Positions 63,816 to 64,000 of a stretch of 64,000 nt of DNA are shown here, piece by piece. The notes under the pieces were generated by a model that saw only the letters and a program-made list of their open reading frames with translations, made no database searches and had not been told where the DNA came from. The translations under genes and the position numbers were made by a program. Numbering within the stretch: the first letter of the stretch is position 1; each line of letters starts with the position of its first letter. Source of the stretch: an uncultured Roseivirga sp. (lineage in GTDB: Bacteria; Bacteroidota; Bacteroidia; Cytophagales; Cyclobacteriaceae); assembly GCA_947493005.1 (NCBI GenBank), contig CANLOY010000002.1:248001-312000 (forward strand), read 5' to 3'.

Positions 63816-64000
63816 ATGCTTTTAGAAACCGAAAGACTTGTATTGCGTGAAATGTCATGGAATGACCTTGACAACATTCATGAGTTCCATTCTATTAAAG
63901 ATGTAGCAAGATTTAATACCATTGGTATCCCTAAGGATATTAATGTGACCAAAGAGATTATCCGAAGAGCCATAGAGGATCAAAAAAATAAGCTTAGATC
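63816..64000 (+). CDS. GNAT-family N-acetyltransferase (5' part, cut by window edge)
   Basis: First 61 codons of a RimJ/RimL-like GNAT acetyltransferase: MLLETERLVLREMSWNDLDN is the standard opening of the family. The acetyl-CoA-binding region lies beyond the window. A small hairpin (TCAGGTA 63797-63803 with TACCTGA 63808-63814) ends directly before the ATG and could affect translation initiation. Family call is good; substrate is unknown. Confidence 0.8.
   Translation, partial: MLLETERLVLREMSWNDLDNIHEFHSIKDVARFNTIGIPKDINVTKEIIRRAIEDQKNKLR

Overview
The window reads as chromosomal DNA of an AT-rich member of the Bacteroidota, most likely a marine-type Cytophagales relative (the rank below phylum is inference). 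Phylum markers seen directly are a SusC/SusD pair driven by an ECF sigma factor and a FecR anti-sigma, a type IX secretion C-terminal sorting domain, DUF4251-like and DUF6249-like small proteins, a fused NuoE/NuoF-type formate dehydrogenase subunit, and promoters of the TTTG / TAnnTTTG type instead of TTGACA / TATAAT. No rRNA, tRNA, CRISPR array, transposase or prophage was found.

Layout. 1-5.3 kb: the suf iron-sulfur assembly operon (sufB partial, sufC, sufD, sufS, sufE, sufT, bacilliredoxin). 5.3-6.1 kb: two tandem, diverged copies of an apparent small RNA gene, each with its own promoter and terminator. 6.1-13.2 kb: a small exported protein, a kelch-type lipoprotein, and a convergent 1570-residue cadherin-repeat protein with a T9SS tail. 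13.6-14.9 kb: a pterin operon (PTPS family, FolE, and a short-chain dehydrogenase with its middle deleted). 15-17.3 kb: membrane pyrophosphatase. 17.6-24.4 kb: ECF sigma, FecR, SusC, SusD. 25-31.5 kb: two DUF4251-like paralogues, an ABC-F protein, a ferredoxin-cyclase fusion, and a cysE-cysM cysteine operon. 31.8-47.2 kb: an accessory region of small stress, regulatory, repair and envelope genes (TonB C-terminal protein, VOC protein, AraC, MddA-like methyltransferase, Crp, AlkB, ankyrin-propeller, esterase, serine hydrolase, a second ECF sigma locus). 47.2-48.6 kb: an XRE regulator with a membrane partner. 49.2-52.4 kb: a solitary 1065-residue protein. 52.5-64 kb: PhzF, an NAD-type formate dehydrogenase (two subunits), an FGE-like protein, VF530, RlmF, a DUF1611-like P-loop protein coupled to an isoaspartyl peptidase, a YbiT-like ABC-F protein, and the start of a GNAT acetyltransferase.

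The strongest candidate for an undescribed system is the solitary gene at 49205-52402. It joins an N-terminal nucleoside-phosphorylase-like domain, a central NACHT/STAND-type P-loop ATPase and a C-terminal YfbR/HDDC2-like HD nucleotidase. All key motifs are intact, and the gene sits alone in an AT-rich stretch. By architecture it looks like a single-protein immune or abortive-infection sensor acting on nucleotides; that function is inferred, not shown. Secondary points are the paired small RNAs, the collapsed SDR in the pterin operon, a 25-bp duplication bracketing a Crp/membrane-protein cassette, a nested dyad upstream of the second ECF sigma gene, and the ferredoxin-cyclase fusion.
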